Positions 27,991 to 36,538 of a stretch of DNA of 64,000 nt are shown here, one piece after another. How positions within the stretch are numbered: the stretch's first letter is position 1; each line of letters opens with the position of its first letter. The notes beneath the pieces were generated by a model. The model worked only from the letters and a program-made list of their open reading frames with translations. It was not told the DNA's origin and made no database searches. The DNA is from Corynebacterium xerosis NBRC 16721 = ATCC 373 (lineage in GTDB: Bacteria; Actinomycetota; Actinomycetes; Mycobacteriales; Mycobacteriaceae): the NCBI RefSeq assembly GCF_001552415.1, contig NZ_BCRD01000008.1, forward strand, positions 21,115 to 85,114. The letters are read 5' to 3'. The position numbers were made by a program, and so were the translations under genes.

Positions 27991-28674
27991 CTACTCGTCC
28001 CACAGCCCGCTGCACCCGCGCCGCCACGACCCGGCGAGGTGCCCGTCGACCATGCCGACCGCCTCCATCAGCGCGTGCGCCGTGGTCGGCCCGACGAACC
28101 GGAATCCGCGCTTCTTCAGCGTCTTCGCCAGCGCCGTCGCCTCGGACGAGGTGGTGGGGACCTCCGCGACGGTGGCCGGCCGCGGCGTCGCCTCCGGCAG
28201 GTGCGACCAGATCAGCGCAGGTAGGCCGACGGCGGGCAGGGGGAGGTCGGCCCGTCGCAAAGCATCCCGCGCATGGCGCGGCAGGGAGTCCGGCAGGGTC
28301 GGCGGGTCCCCGGCCTCGCGGAGCGTGACGACGGCCCGCGCATTCCCGATCGCCGCCGTGATCTTGGCGCGGTTGCGCACGATCCGGGCATCGGCGAGGG
28401 TGCGCTCGACGTCGGCGTCGCCCATCGCGGCGACGCGGTCGGGGTCGAAATGGTGGAAGACTTCGCGGAACGCCGGGCGTTTGGCCAGGATCACGTCCCA
28501 CGACAGGCCGGATTGGAACGCCTCGAGGCTCAGTCGCTCGAACAGTCCGGCCTCGTCGAGGACCGGCATGCCCCACTCGGAGTCGTAATAGGCCAACAGG
28601 CGGTCGTTGCCCAGCGCCCAGGGCGTGCGCAGCCGGCCGTCGGGACCGGGCAGGGGGCCGGGGGAAATGGTCAT
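27991..28674 (-). CDS. tag: DNA-3-methyladenine glycosylase I
   Basis: A 227-residue constitutive alkylation-repair glycosylase that excises 3-methyladenine. Seen: the N-terminal region LLAYYDSEWGMPV, the block LFERLSLEAFQSGLSWDVILAKRPAF, and the C-terminal RFVGPTTAHALMEAVGMVDGHLAGSW. The family's N-terminal Zn-binding Cys appears absent in this copy (WALGNDRLL where WC is usual). TACCAT (28686-28681) is 6 nt before the ATG: probably leaderless. A dispersed element (28253-28263) encodes ALRR using CGA. Another alkylation-repair gene, ogt, is about 1 kb away. Confidence 0.9.
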   Translation of the reverse strand: MTISPGPLPGPDGRLRTPWALGNDRLLAYYDSEWGMPVLDEAGLFERLSLEAFQSGLSWDVILAKRPAFREVFHHFDPDRVAAMGDADVERTLADARIVRNRAKITAAIGNARAVVTLREAGDPPTLPDSLPRHARDALRRADLPLPAVGLPALIWSHLPEATPRPATVAEVPTTSSEATALAKTLKKRGFRFVGPTTAHALMEAVGMVDGHLAGSWRRGCSGLWDE

Positions 28675-28737
28675 GCGCCGATGGTACGTGCCGGGTTTCC
28701 GGCGCCCGGCCGCCTACGCGGGCGTAAGCTGTTGGTC

Positions 28738-29658
28738 ATGCGATCTGACGCCTCCGACGACTCGGACGCCACAGCCATGCCCGACGACCGATCACGCATC
28801 GACCTGCGGCAGCACGTGCCTTCCGGTGCGGTTTCCGCTGGCACCGCAGCCGATGGCACTGCCGGCACCGATGACGCCGGTGCGCCGTCCGACGTCGACA
28901 TCACCGCTGGGGCCACGGCGGCGCCGCTCACGAATGAGGAGCGCAGGGCCCGCCCGGGCGCGTTGACGTCCGGCAAGATCCCGCGACCCCGCCGACGCCC
29001 GCGCTTCGACCGGGGCCCCCGGCCCATGCTGCGCGGCGTCCTCCACGAACGATCGACGTGGGGATTCCTCGGCTCGGGCATCGCGCTGATCGTGGTCGCG
29101 GCGGCCGACCACGGCGCCAGCCTGATCACGTGGATGTCCGCGCTGTACGTCCTGTGCCTTATCGGTTCGATGGGCGTGTCCGCGCTGTACCACCTGGGCC
29201 CGTGGCGCAGCGAGTCCGCGGTGCTGATGTGGCGCCGCGCCGACCACGCCATGATCGCCGTGTTCATCGCCGGCACCTACGGCCCGGTCTCGGTGATGGC
29301 GCTGCCGCCCGAACGCGCCGGGTTGCTCCTCGCATTGTGCTGGGCGGGTGCGCTGTTCGCGGTGCTGCTCAACGTGGTGTGGGTCAATCACCCGAGGTGG
29401 TTGGGCGTTTCCGTCTACCTGTTGCTGGGCTGGCTGGTCATCTGGGAGATCCCGAACCTGTGGACCGGCCTCGGCCCTGCCGTGACCATTCTGCTGGGCG
29501 TCGGCGGCTTCATCTACACCCTCGGCGCGCTGGTTTACGCGCTGAAGTGGCCGAACCCGTCGAAGCGGGTCTTCGGTTTCCACGAGGTCTTCCACGCGGC
29601 GACGATCATCGCCGCCACGCTGCATCACATCGCCATCTGGCTGGCCGTCGCCGCGTAG
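28738..29658 (+). CDS. Hemolysin III / PAQR-family membrane protein
   Basis: A 306-residue HlyIII-type membrane protein with seven hydrophobic segments starting near residue 108. The PAQR-type metal motifs appear as SALYHLGPW, RRADHAMIAVFIAGTYGPV and GFHEVFHAATIIAATLHH. Members may be membrane hydrolases or act in lipid and pH homeostasis; 'hemolysin' is historical. The first 85 residues are a low-complexity Ala/Gly/Asp-rich cytoplasmic extension. TAAGCT (28725-28730) is 7 nt before the ATG: leaderless. Divergent from tag with a 63-bp spacer. Confidence 0.87.
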   Translation: MRSDASDDSDATAMPDDRSRIDLRQHVPSGAVSAGTAADGTAGTDDAGAPSDVDITAGATAAPLTNEERRARPGALTSGKIPRPRRRPRFDRGPRPMLRGVLHERSTWGFLGSGIALIVVAAADHGASLITWMSALYVLCLIGSMGVSALYHLGPWRSESAVLMWRRADHAMIAVFIAGTYGPVSVMALPPERAGLLLALCWAGALFAVLLNVVWVNHPRWLGVSVYLLLGWLVIWEIPNLWTGLGPAVTILLGVGGFIYTLGALVYALKWPNPSKRVFGFHEVFHAATIIAATLHHIAIWLAVAA

Positions 29659-29692
29659 GCGGCAGGCGGGGTGGTGCGGCTACCCTGAACGC

Positions 29693-30175
29693 ATGGCCAC
29701 CGCATTGTTCGATTCACCGCTCGGCCCGCTGGGGCTCGCGGCGTCGTCGCGCGGTCTGGTGGAGGTGTCGCTGCACGGCCGCGTCGCGCCCCACGGCCCC
29801 GAGGACGATCCCGCGGCGCGGGCGATCCTCGATGATGCGCAGCGCCAGCTGGGGGAGTACTTCGCGGGTCGCCGCCGGGAGTTCGACGTGCCCATCGACG
29901 TCGACCTCGGCGACGGTTTCCGCGGCCGCGCCCTCGCGGCTCTGTCCGGCGTCCCCTACGGCGAGACCGTCACCTACGGCGGTCTCGCCGAGCTGGCCGG
30001 CTTCCCGAAGGCGGCGCGGGCGGCGGGGACGGCGTGTTCCACGAACCCGCTGGCCATGTTCATCCCGTGCCACCGCGTCGTGCCCGCGTCGGGAGGCATC
30101 GGGAAATACGGCGGCGGGGAGTCGATGAAGCGCGCGCTGCTCGAGCTGGAGGGTGTCGTCGAGCCGCGTCGTTGA
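29693..30175 (+). CDS. ogt: Methylated-DNA-[protein]-cysteine S-methyltransferase
   Basis: A 160-residue suicide repair protein that transfers the methyl group from O6-methylguanine to its own Cys126 in IPCHRVVPASGGIGKYGGG. The helix-turn-helix part is PYGETVTYGGLAELAGFPKAARAAGTA. A leaderless start is indicated by TACCCT at 29681-29686, 6 nt before the ATG. A 7-bp hairpin follows at 30201-30223. Confidence 0.95.
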   Translation: MATALFDSPLGPLGLAASSRGLVEVSLHGRVAPHGPEDDPAARAILDDAQRQLGEYFAGRRREFDVPIDVDLGDGFRGRALAALSGVPYGETVTYGGLAELAGFPKAARAAGTACSTNPLAMFIPCHRVVPASGGIGKYGGGESMKRALLELEGVVEPRR

Positions 30176-30200
30176 CGGGCCCTGCCTTCGACGAGTTCGT

Positions 30201-30223
30201 GATCGGGGCCCGGAATCCCGATC
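30201..30223 (+). terminator. Hairpin after ogt
   Basis: GATCGGG (30201-30207) and CCCGATC (30217-30223) around a 9-nt loop; no T-run. Confidence 0.5.
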
Positions 30224-30266
30224 TCGTGGGCGGCGTTGGTGTTGATGTGTCAGCTAATGTGGGGGC

Positions 30267-30956
30267 ATGAACGAACGCGCCAATCATTCCGAAAGCCCCA
30301 CCACCGACGCCGCCTTCCGCGACCGGTTCGCGGCCATGCTGCGCAACCGCCGCAGCCACCGCGACTTCCTCCCCGACGCCCTCCCGGAGGACGAGGTGCG
30401 GGAGTTCCTGGAGCTGGTCATGACCTCGCCGTCGGCGTTCAACATGCAGGCCCGCGCGGTGGTGCGCATCCAGGACCCGGACGTCCGCGCCGCGGTGCAC
30501 GCGGCCGCCCGCAAGCAGCGCCAGGTCCTCGAGGCCCCGCTGCTGCTCGCCTTCGTCGCCGAGCCCGACGGCTGGGAGGACACGTTCGACGAGGTCGCGT
30601 CGCAGTACCTCGCCTCGGGCCGCTGGGACGACTCCTTCGCCGCGGAGAAGCGCGACCGCATCGCCGGTTTCCAGAAGCAGCGCCGCGACCTGGGCCGTTC
30701 CCGCGAGTACGCGCTGCGCGACGCGACCATCGCCGCGTCCTTCGCCATGCTCGCCGCCGAGGCCCGCGGGTGGGCGACGTCGCCGATGACCGGCTTCGAC
30801 GAGGAAGCCCTCAAGGCCGCCATCGGCGCGGACGACTCCGCCCGCGACGTCTCCGTCGCGCTGTTGCTGGCGGTGGGCCGCCCGGCCGGCGCCCCGAAGG
30901 ATCCGGGCCGTTTGCCGCTGGAGCGCCGCGTCTACGTCGACGAATACCCGCTCTAA
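30267..30956 (+). CDS. Nitroreductase-family flavoprotein
   Basis: A 229-residue FMN-dependent nitroreductase-family protein, probably an NAD(P)H oxidoreductase of quinones or nitro compounds. FMN-binding Arg/Ser are expected in RNRRSHRDF (near residue 27), with SPSAFNMQ and GWATSPMTGFDEEAL as further family blocks. TAATGT (30255-30260) lies 6 nt before the ATG: leaderless. Its terminator is built from two inverted copies of the dispersed element (30961-31005), shared with the convergent fadH. Confidence 0.88.
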   Translation: MNERANHSESPTTDAAFRDRFAAMLRNRRSHRDFLPDALPEDEVREFLELVMTSPSAFNMQARAVVRIQDPDVRAAVHAAARKQRQVLEAPLLLAFVAEPDGWEDTFDEVASQYLASGRWDDSFAAEKRDRIAGFQKQRRDLGRSREYALRDATIAASFAMLAAEARGWATSPMTGFDEEALKAAIGADDSARDVSVALLLAVGRPAGAPKDPGRLPLERRVYVDEYPL

Positions 30957-30960
30957 AACA

Positions 30961-31005
30961 GTGCTTTACGACGGCCCGCGTGCCCCGCGAACCGTCGTCA
31001 AGCAC
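30961..31005. terminator. Terminator-like hairpin made of two inverted dispersed elements
   Basis: GTGCTTTACGACGG (30961-30974) and CCGTCGTCAAGCAC (30992-31005) form a 14-bp stem with one mismatch and a 17-nt loop, between the convergent nitroreductase and fadH genes. Each arm contains one element copy (30963-30973 minus; 30993-31003 plus). Confidence 0.85.
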
Positions 31006-31030
31006 GGGGCGGCGGCCCCGTGACCGGCCG

Positions 31031-33196
31031 CTACTTCGACAGTTCCGCGGCGAGCTCGACGGCCTGGCGGATGGCGCGCTTGGCGTCGAGCTCCGCGGCG
31101 ACGTCCGCGCCGCCGATGACGTGGATGCGGGGGTCCTCGATGCCCGCGCCCAACGCCGACCGGTCCGACTCCTGGCCGGTGCACACGATGATGTTGTCGA
31201 CGCCGATGACCTTGGACTCGCCGTCGACGGTGATGTGCAGGCCCTCGTCGTCGATGCGGTCGTAGGAGACGCCGACGTACTTGTGCACGCCGGCCTTCTT
31301 CAGCTCCGCGCGGTGCACCCAGCCGGTGGTCTTGCCCAGGCCCTTGCCGATCGACGACTCCTTGCGCTGCAGCAGATGCACCTCGCGCAGCGGCTTCTCG
31401 TCCTGCGGCGCACCCAGGCCGCCGGGTGCGTCCGCCGGATCGACGACGCCCCAGGACTTCCGCCACTCCGCGAGCGACTGGTTCGGCTCGCGGGTCAGGT
31501 ACTCGGCGACGTCGACGCCGATGCCGCCGGCGCCGATGACCGCCACGCGCGCGCCGGCGGTGCGGCGGCCGGAGAGCAGATCGTCGTAGGGGATCACCGA
31601 ATCGTGGTCGATGCCGGGGATCTCCGGGATGCGCGGCACCACGCCGGCGGAGTAGACGATGTGGTCGAACGGTTCGGCGACGTCGTCGACGGCCGTGGCC
31701 CCCACGCGCGGGCCGGTGTCGGTCACGCCGTCGTCCGCGCGGTCCGCGATGGCGCCGTCCGCCGAAGACCGGTCGGGGGAGGTGGCGGCCGAGGCGTCGT
31801 AAAGCTGATCGGCCGTGGCCCTGCGGCCGAGGTGCACCGGCACGCCGAGGACCTCCAGCCGGCGGGAGAAGTAGCGCAGCGTCTGGCCGTACTCCTCCTT
31901 GCCGGGGATCGCGGCGGCGAGGCGGAACTGGCCGCCGATGGCGTCGGAGGCCTCGAAAACCTCGACGTGGTGGCCGCGGACGGCGGCGGCCTCGGCGAAG
32001 GCCAGACCCGCCACGCCCGCGCCGATCACCGCGACGCGCTGCGGCGTCGCCGCCGGGCGCGGGGTCAGCTCCAGCTCGCGGCCGGCGACCGGGTTGACCA
32101 GGCAGGACACCTTCTTGTTGGCGAAGGTGTGGTCCAGGCAGGCCTGGTTGCAGGCGATGCAGGTGTTAATCTCGTCGGCGCGGCCGTCGCGGGCCTTGAG
32201 CACGAAATCGGGGTCGGCGAGCATCTGGCGGGCCAGCGACACCATGTCCGCCTGCCCGGAGGCGAGGATGTCCTCCGCGACGCCGGGATCGTTGATGCGG
32301 TTCGACGCGCACACCGGCACGTCGACGGCGGCCTTCAGGCGGCCGGAGAGTTCGGCGAACGCCGCGCGCGGCACCGAGGTGACGATGGTGGGCACCCGGG
32401 CCTCGTGCCAGCCGATGCCCGTGTTGAGCAGGTCGACGCCGGCGTCGACGAGGCGGCCGGCGAGCTCCTCGGTCTCGTCCCACGTCTGCCCGTCGGCGAC
32501 GAGGTCCTGCAGCGAGATGCGGTACTGCAGCATGAAGTCGTCGCCGACCTCGGCGCGGATGCGGCGGACGATCTCGATCGGCAGCGACATGCGGCGCCGG
32601 GCCGAACCGCCCCACTCGTCGGTGCGGCGGTTGGTCGCGCGGGCCAGGAACTGGTTGAGCAGGTAGCCCTCGGAGCCCATGATCTCGATGCCGTCGTAGC
32701 CGGCGCGCTTGGCCAGCTTCGCCGAGCGGACGTAGGCGCGGATCGTGCGCTCGACGTCGAAGCCGGACATGCGCCGGGCCTTGAACGGGGTGATCGGCGA
32801 CTGCGTCGTCTCCGCCGAGCGGATGAACGGGTGGTAGCCGTAGCGGCCCGAGTGCAGCAGCTGCAGCACGACGTGCGCGCCGTGGGAATGCACCGCGTCG
32901 GTGACCCGGCGGTGGTTGTCGGCCATGCGCTTGGACGCCATCATCGAGCCGCCGGGCAGCAGCCAGCCCTCGACGTTGGGGGCGTAGCCGCCCGTGACCA
33001 GCAGTGCGGCGCCGCCCTCGGCGCGGCGGGCCAGGTAGGCCGCCAGCTTCGGCAGATCGCGGGTGCGTTCCTCGAAGCCGGTGTGCATCGAGCCCATCAT
33101 CACGCGGTTGCGCAGCGTCAGGGGCCCGGCCTGGATGGGCGACAGCAGGGTCGGGTACGCGGAGGGGGGCGTGGAGGTGGTCACGGTGGTGGACAT
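31031..33196 (-). CDS. fadH: NADPH-dependent 2,4-dienoyl-CoA reductase family (FadH-like)
   Basis: A 721-residue Old Yellow Enzyme-type flavo-iron-sulfur reductase: TIM-barrel FMN domain (about 1-360), 4Fe-4S ligands in CIACNQACLD and VSCLVNP (about 348-372), and FAD/NAD(P) domains with VAVIGAGVAGLAFAEAAA and VAVIGAGGIGVDVAEYL. FadH reduces 2,4-dienoyl-CoA during oxidation of polyunsaturated fatty acids; related enzymes act on other enones, so the substrate is inferred from length and domain order. A 45-residue Asp/Ala/Ser-rich insert (about 31680-31800) interrupts the NAD(P) part. GATACT (33209-33204) may be a -10 box 7 nt before the ATG. Confidence 0.85.
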   Translation of the reverse strand: MSTTVTTSTPPSAYPTLLSPIQAGPLTLRNRVMMGSMHTGFEERTRDLPKLAAYLARRAEGGAALLVTGGYAPNVEGWLLPGGSMMASKRMADNHRRVTDAVHSHGAHVVLQLLHSGRYGYHPFIRSAETTQSPITPFKARRMSGFDVERTIRAYVRSAKLAKRAGYDGIEIMGSEGYLLNQFLARATNRRTDEWGGSARRRMSLPIEIVRRIRAEVGDDFMLQYRISLQDLVADGQTWDETEELAGRLVDAGVDLLNTGIGWHEARVPTIVTSVPRAAFAELSGRLKAAVDVPVCASNRINDPGVAEDILASGQADMVSLARQMLADPDFVLKARDGRADEINTCIACNQACLDHTFANKKVSCLVNPVAGRELELTPRPAATPQRVAVIGAGVAGLAFAEAAAVRGHHVEVFEASDAIGGQFRLAAAIPGKEEYGQTLRYFSRRLEVLGVPVHLGRRATADQLYDASAATSPDRSSADGAIADRADDGVTDTGPRVGATAVDDVAEPFDHIVYSAGVVPRIPEIPGIDHDSVIPYDDLLSGRRTAGARVAVIGAGGIGVDVAEYLTREPNQSLAEWRKSWGVVDPADAPGGLGAPQDEKPLREVHLLQRKESSIGKGLGKTTGWVHRAELKKAGVHKYVGVSYDRIDDEGLHITVDGESKVIGVDNIIVCTGQESDRSALGAGIEDPRIHVIGGADVAAELDAKRAIRQAVELAAELSK

Positions 33197-33268
33197 GTAT
33201 CCAAGTATCCCATTTCACGGTGCAGATGTGGCGCGTATCACGGAATGTCGCGGGCATATCATCGAGCC

Positions 33269-33628
33269 ATGACAGATCACGCCCCACCGTCCCGCCACGA
33301 TCCCCTGCGGTTGCTGATCGGGTCGAAGTTCCCCGGCGGCCGCTGGCCGGGCGCGGCGAGGGTCATCGCGGCGGCCGGTGTGGTCCTGGTCGGCGGCGCT
33401 TTCCTCGGGTCGGCGGCGGGCCACTGGGTGTACGCGGAGATCGACGCCACGGAGTCGCGGTGGCCGTTGCTGGGCACAGTGGCCTTCGCGTCCTGATTTG
33501 CGACGCTGCTGGCCTACCTGACCAACGCCTTGCGTTTGCCTCCGCCGGGGGCGTTCTTCTTCATCATGGTCGCCGGCGCGGTGACCTGGACGGGCCGCGG
33601 CGCGACCTCGCGGAACGCGCGATGGTGA
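33269..33628 (+). pseudogene. Truncated FUSC-like membrane protein gene
   Basis: The frame from ATG 33269 encodes a cytoplasmic start and two hydrophobic segments, stops at TGA 33494-33496 after 75 residues, and then continues in the same frame with membrane-protein-like sequence (FATLLAYLTNALRLPPPGAF) to a second stop at 33626. This resembles the N-terminus of FUSC/aromatic-acid-exporter-like proteins, whose remaining several hundred residues are missing. Promoter TATCAT (33257-33262), 6 nt before the ATG, is intact. A TGG-to-TGA change plus a 3' deletion would explain it. Alternatively the 75-residue product is expressed. Confidence 0.6.
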
Positions 33629-33760
33629 TGCGCGCGACGATGGTCCGGTTGGTCGGCGACGACGCGGCGGTGAAGCAAGGCGGTGAGGCACGGCGCTGGC
33701 GCGGTGGCGAGGCGCATCGGGAAGCACCGGTAGCCTCGTCGGAGGAAGAGGAAGGGCCAC

Positions 33761-34828
33761 GTGAGGCAGAAGAGGACGATCTGGGGCCGGCGCAGCATGT
33801 TGAAGCTGCTCGGCTTGGCCGCCGTGGGCGCCACGGCCGGGGTCGTCACGGGCCGTGTCATCGACGTCGCCGACTCGGACGCAAGCTCTGATGGCCCGGC
33901 CTCCCGCGCGGCCGGCGGGTCCCCGTCGGCCGCCGCCCCGGCTCCAGCCCCGCCCGGCCCACGGGTGCGGCCGACGATCGTCGGTTCCGGTTCGCCGATG
34001 ACCATGCGCATGACCTACGGTGCCGATCCGCGCCAGTTCGGCGACTTGCACCTGCCCCCGGCGATGGTCGAGGGGGTGCCCGCGCCGACGGCGCCCGCCG
34101 CACCCGCGCAGACTCCCGCCCCGAACGCCGCGCGCGCGGTGCCGCTGGTCGTGGTGATCCACGGCGGCGGCTGGATGGACTCGTCGACGGCCGCCGGCGC
34201 CGCGCATCAGGCCGAGGACCTGGCCGATGCGGGCGTGGCGGTGTGGAACATCGAATACCGCGGTACGGGCGGCGCCGGTGGGTGGCCGCGGACCTACGAG
34301 GACGTCGCCGCCGCCATCGACGTCATCCCGTTCCTCGCCGACGCGTCGCCCGTGCCGCTGGACCTGGGCCGCGTGGCCGTGACCGGGGTCAGCGCGGGCG
34401 GCAGTCTCGCCGCATGGGCGGCCAACCGCGAGGCGCTTCCCGACGGCGCACCGGGAGCCCGCCCGGTGTTCCCCATCCGCAACTGCGTGGCCATGTGCGG
34501 CGTCTACGACCTGGCCCGCGCGATCCGCTGGGGAGACCCGTACATTCGCCCGCTGCTCGGCGGCACGCCCGAGGAGCACCCGGACCGCTACCGCAACACC
34601 TCGCCGATCGCGTACATGGCGCGCAACGTACGGATGGTCATCCTCCACGGCCGCAATGACTCGGTGGTCGACGTGCAGCAGGCCATCTCCTACGAGGCGG
34701 CATCGCGGAGGGCACGTCGGCCCGTCGCCATGCGGCTTTTCGACGACGCCGCCCACTCGTCCTGGGACGACCTGGCCGGCCCGCAATGGCGCGCGGCGAA
34801 AGAGGCCATCCTCCACCTGGTGGCGTAG
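33761..34828 (+). CDS. Tat-exported alpha/beta-hydrolase (esterase/lipase-like)
   Basis: A 355-residue secreted esterase-like enzyme of the hormone-sensitive-lipase type. The N-terminus GRRSMLKLLGLAAVGATAG is a twin-arginine-like signal, followed by a Pro/Ala/Ser-rich linker. The catalytic domain has oxyanion motif HGGGWMDSS, nucleophile Ser211 in TGVSAGGSLAAWAA, acid in LHGRNDSVVD and His in DDAAHSSW, so the triad is complete. GTG start at 33761 with GGAGGAAGAGGAAGG upstream. Substrate unknown; exported esterases of this order often act on cell-wall lipids or esters. Confidence 0.85.
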   Translation: MRQKRTIWGRRSMLKLLGLAAVGATAGVVTGRVIDVADSDASSDGPASRAAGGSPSAAAPAPAPPGPRVRPTIVGSGSPMTMRMTYGADPRQFGDLHLPPAMVEGVPAPTAPAAPAQTPAPNAARAVPLVVVIHGGGWMDSSTAAGAAHQAEDLADAGVAVWNIEYRGTGGAGGWPRTYEDVAAAIDVIPFLADASPVPLDLGRVAVTGVSAGGSLAAWAANREALPDGAPGARPVFPIRNCVAMCGVYDLARAIRWGDPYIRPLLGGTPEEHPDRYRNTSPIAYMARNVRMVILHGRNDSVVDVQQAISYEAASRRARRPVAMRLFDDAAHSSWDDLAGPQWRAAKEAILHLVA

Positions 34829-34920
34829 CGGGGGAGAGTAGCCGGGAGTTCCCGCGGCGTGCAGTGGGCGATGGCCAAGAGCGCGATCGTGGCGCAACTC
34901 GGCGCCGGTACCCTGCTGCC

Positions 34921-35625
34921 ATGACCTTCGCCTCCTACCTCGTGCTGCTCGGCGTCTGGTTCGCGGCGATCTGCTCGCCGGGCCCGGATCTGCTGTGTTT
35001 GGTGCGCATCGCCACGCGCTCGCGGGCGCGGGGGCTGGCGGCGGCCGCGGGCATCGTCGCCGGCATCGTCGTGTGGCTGGTGCTGACGCTGGCGGGCCTG
35101 GGCGCCCTGCTCGCCGCCGCGCCGTGGCTTCTGTCCGCGCTGCAGATCGCCGGCGGCGCGTACCTGATCTGGATGGGCGTGTCCGCCGTGCGGGCGGGCG
35201 CGCGCCAGTTGCGCTCCGGCGGCGGGTCGCCGCTTCCGCCTAACGACGCCCACCTCTCCGCCGATCCGCCCCCGTGCGGCCCCCGCCCGGAGTCGGCGGG
35301 CCCGGATCGACGGCGCCCCGGCCTGCACGGCGCGTTTTTGCAGGGCCTGTTCACCAACCTGTCGAACCCCAAGGCCGTGATCTTCTTCGGCGCGGTGTTC
35401 TCCCGCTTCGTCACCCCGGGGATGGGGTTGGCCGACCAGATCTTCATGGTCGTCGTCCTCGCCGCGGTGTCGCTGGCCTGGTTCGGCGGCGTGGCGTGGG
35501 GCCTGGGGCTGCCGCGTTTCGCCGATACGCTCCACCGCGCCGGGCCGTGGATCGACGTCGTCTCCGGGGCGGTGTTCCTGGTGCTGGCCACCGTCATCAT
35601 CGCCGAGGGCGTCGCCTCGCTGTAG
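34921..35625 (+). CDS. LysE/RhtB-family amino-acid exporter
   Basis: A 234-residue exporter with six hydrophobic segments. The N-terminal signature WFAAICSPGPDLLCLVR is the family's SPGP motif, and the second-half block FTNLSNPKAVIFFGAVF is equally typical. The loop between them is enlarged by about 40 Pro/Gly/Arg-rich residues, and a mutated copy of the dispersed element with its long flank (35238-35254) lies inside this insert. TACCCT (34909-34914) is 6 nt before the ATG: leaderless. Exported amino acid unknown. Confidence 0.88.
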   Translation: MTFASYLVLLGVWFAAICSPGPDLLCLVRIATRSRARGLAAAAGIVAGIVVWLVLTLAGLGALLAAAPWLLSALQIAGGAYLIWMGVSAVRAGARQLRSGGGSPLPPNDAHLSADPPPCGPRPESAGPDRRRPGLHGAFLQGLFTNLSNPKAVIFFGAVFSRFVTPGMGLADQIFMVVVLAAVSLAWFGGVAWGLGLPRFADTLHRAGPWIDVVSGAVFLVLATVIIAEGVASL

Positions 35626-35750
35626 AGGCCCGGGGCGCCACCATCTCCGGCGATCGCACGTCCCCCGCGCCACAGGGGTGGCGTTCGCCCGGCGCACGCC
35701 GGTCACCCGCTGGTAGGAAAGACGTAACCGCCTTTCGGGGCGCGATCAGC

Positions 35751-35761
35751 CGTCGTAAAGC
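35751..35761 (+). repeat. Dispersed element just upstream of an SDR gene
   Basis: CGTCGTAAAGC, ending 28 bp before the ATG at 35790 and upstream of its AAGGAGAAG ribosome binding site, so within the promoter or 5' leader. Confidence 0.8.
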
Positions 35762-35789
35762 AGCACGAAGCAGCACAAGGAGAAGAGCA

Positions 35790-36536
35790 ATGGCACAACC
35801 CGTCGCAGTTGTCACCGGGGCATCGTCCGGAATCGGCGCGGCCACCGCCGTCGCGCTCGGCGCCGCCGGATACGAGGTCGTGCTCGGCGCGCGGCGCGTG
35901 GACAAGCTCACCGACGTCGCCCACCGCATCGGCGACGCCGGCGGATCCGCGCGCGTCGTCGAACTCGACGTCACCGACCAGGCCAGCGTCGACGCGCTGG
36001 CCGCCGCCGTGCCGCAGTGCGACGTGCTGGTCAACAACGCCGGCGGCGCTCTGGGCATGGAATCCGTCGAAGGCGCCGTCGAGGACAAGTGGCGCTGGAT
36101 GTACGAGGTCAACGTCCTGGGCACCCTGCGCGTCACCCGCGCCCTGCTGCCCGCGCTGAAGGTGGCGAAGGGCGCCGTGATCACCATCGGCTCCATCGCC
36201 GCCCGCCAGAACTACCCCGGCGGCGCCGGCTACAACGCCGCCAAGCACGGCGAGCGCGCCCTGACCGAGGTGCTGCGCCAGGAGATCGCCGTCGACGGCG
36301 TGCGCGTCACCGAAATCGACCCGGGCCGCGTGCACACCGACTTCTCGCTCGTGCGTTTCGACGGCGACGCCGACAAGGCCAACGCCGTCTACGACGGGGT
36401 CAAGTCGCTGACCGCCGAGGACGTCGCCGACGTGATCACCTTCGTGGCGACCCGGCCGGCACACGTCAACATCGACTTCCTGCAGATCACGCCCATCGAT
36501 CAGGCCGGCAGCGCCGCGCCGAAGCCGGTGAAGTAG
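35790..36536 (+). CDS. Short-chain dehydrogenase/reductase, YdfG-like
   Basis: A 248-residue classical SDR: cofactor motif VVTGASSGIGAATA, NNAGG, catalytic Ser in ITIGSIAARQNYPGG and YNAAKHGERALTE with Tyr and Lys, then DPGRVHTDF. The sequence resembles YdfG-type serine/3-hydroxy-acid dehydrogenases with NADP preference (GARR after the second strand). SD AAGGAGAAG precedes the ATG. It is followed after 2 bp by a second SDR gene, so the two form an operon and may act on related substrates. Confidence 0.9.
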   Translation: MAQPVAVVTGASSGIGAATAVALGAAGYEVVLGARRVDKLTDVAHRIGDAGGSARVVELDVTDQASVDALAAAVPQCDVLVNNAGGALGMESVEGAVEDKWRWMYEVNVLGTLRVTRALLPALKVAKGAVITIGSIAARQNYPGGAGYNAAKHGERALTEVLRQEIAVDGVRVTEIDPGRVHTDFSLVRFDGDADKANAVYDGVKSLTAEDVADVITFVATRPAHVNIDFLQITPIDQAGSAAPKPVK

Positions 36537-36538
36537 GC

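Noticed and set aside
33227..33242. TGTGG-CGCGTA-TCACG as a GlxR site between fadH and the FUSC remnant
   Set aside because: Two symmetric mismatches from consensus in a short divergent spacer; kept out as below threshold.
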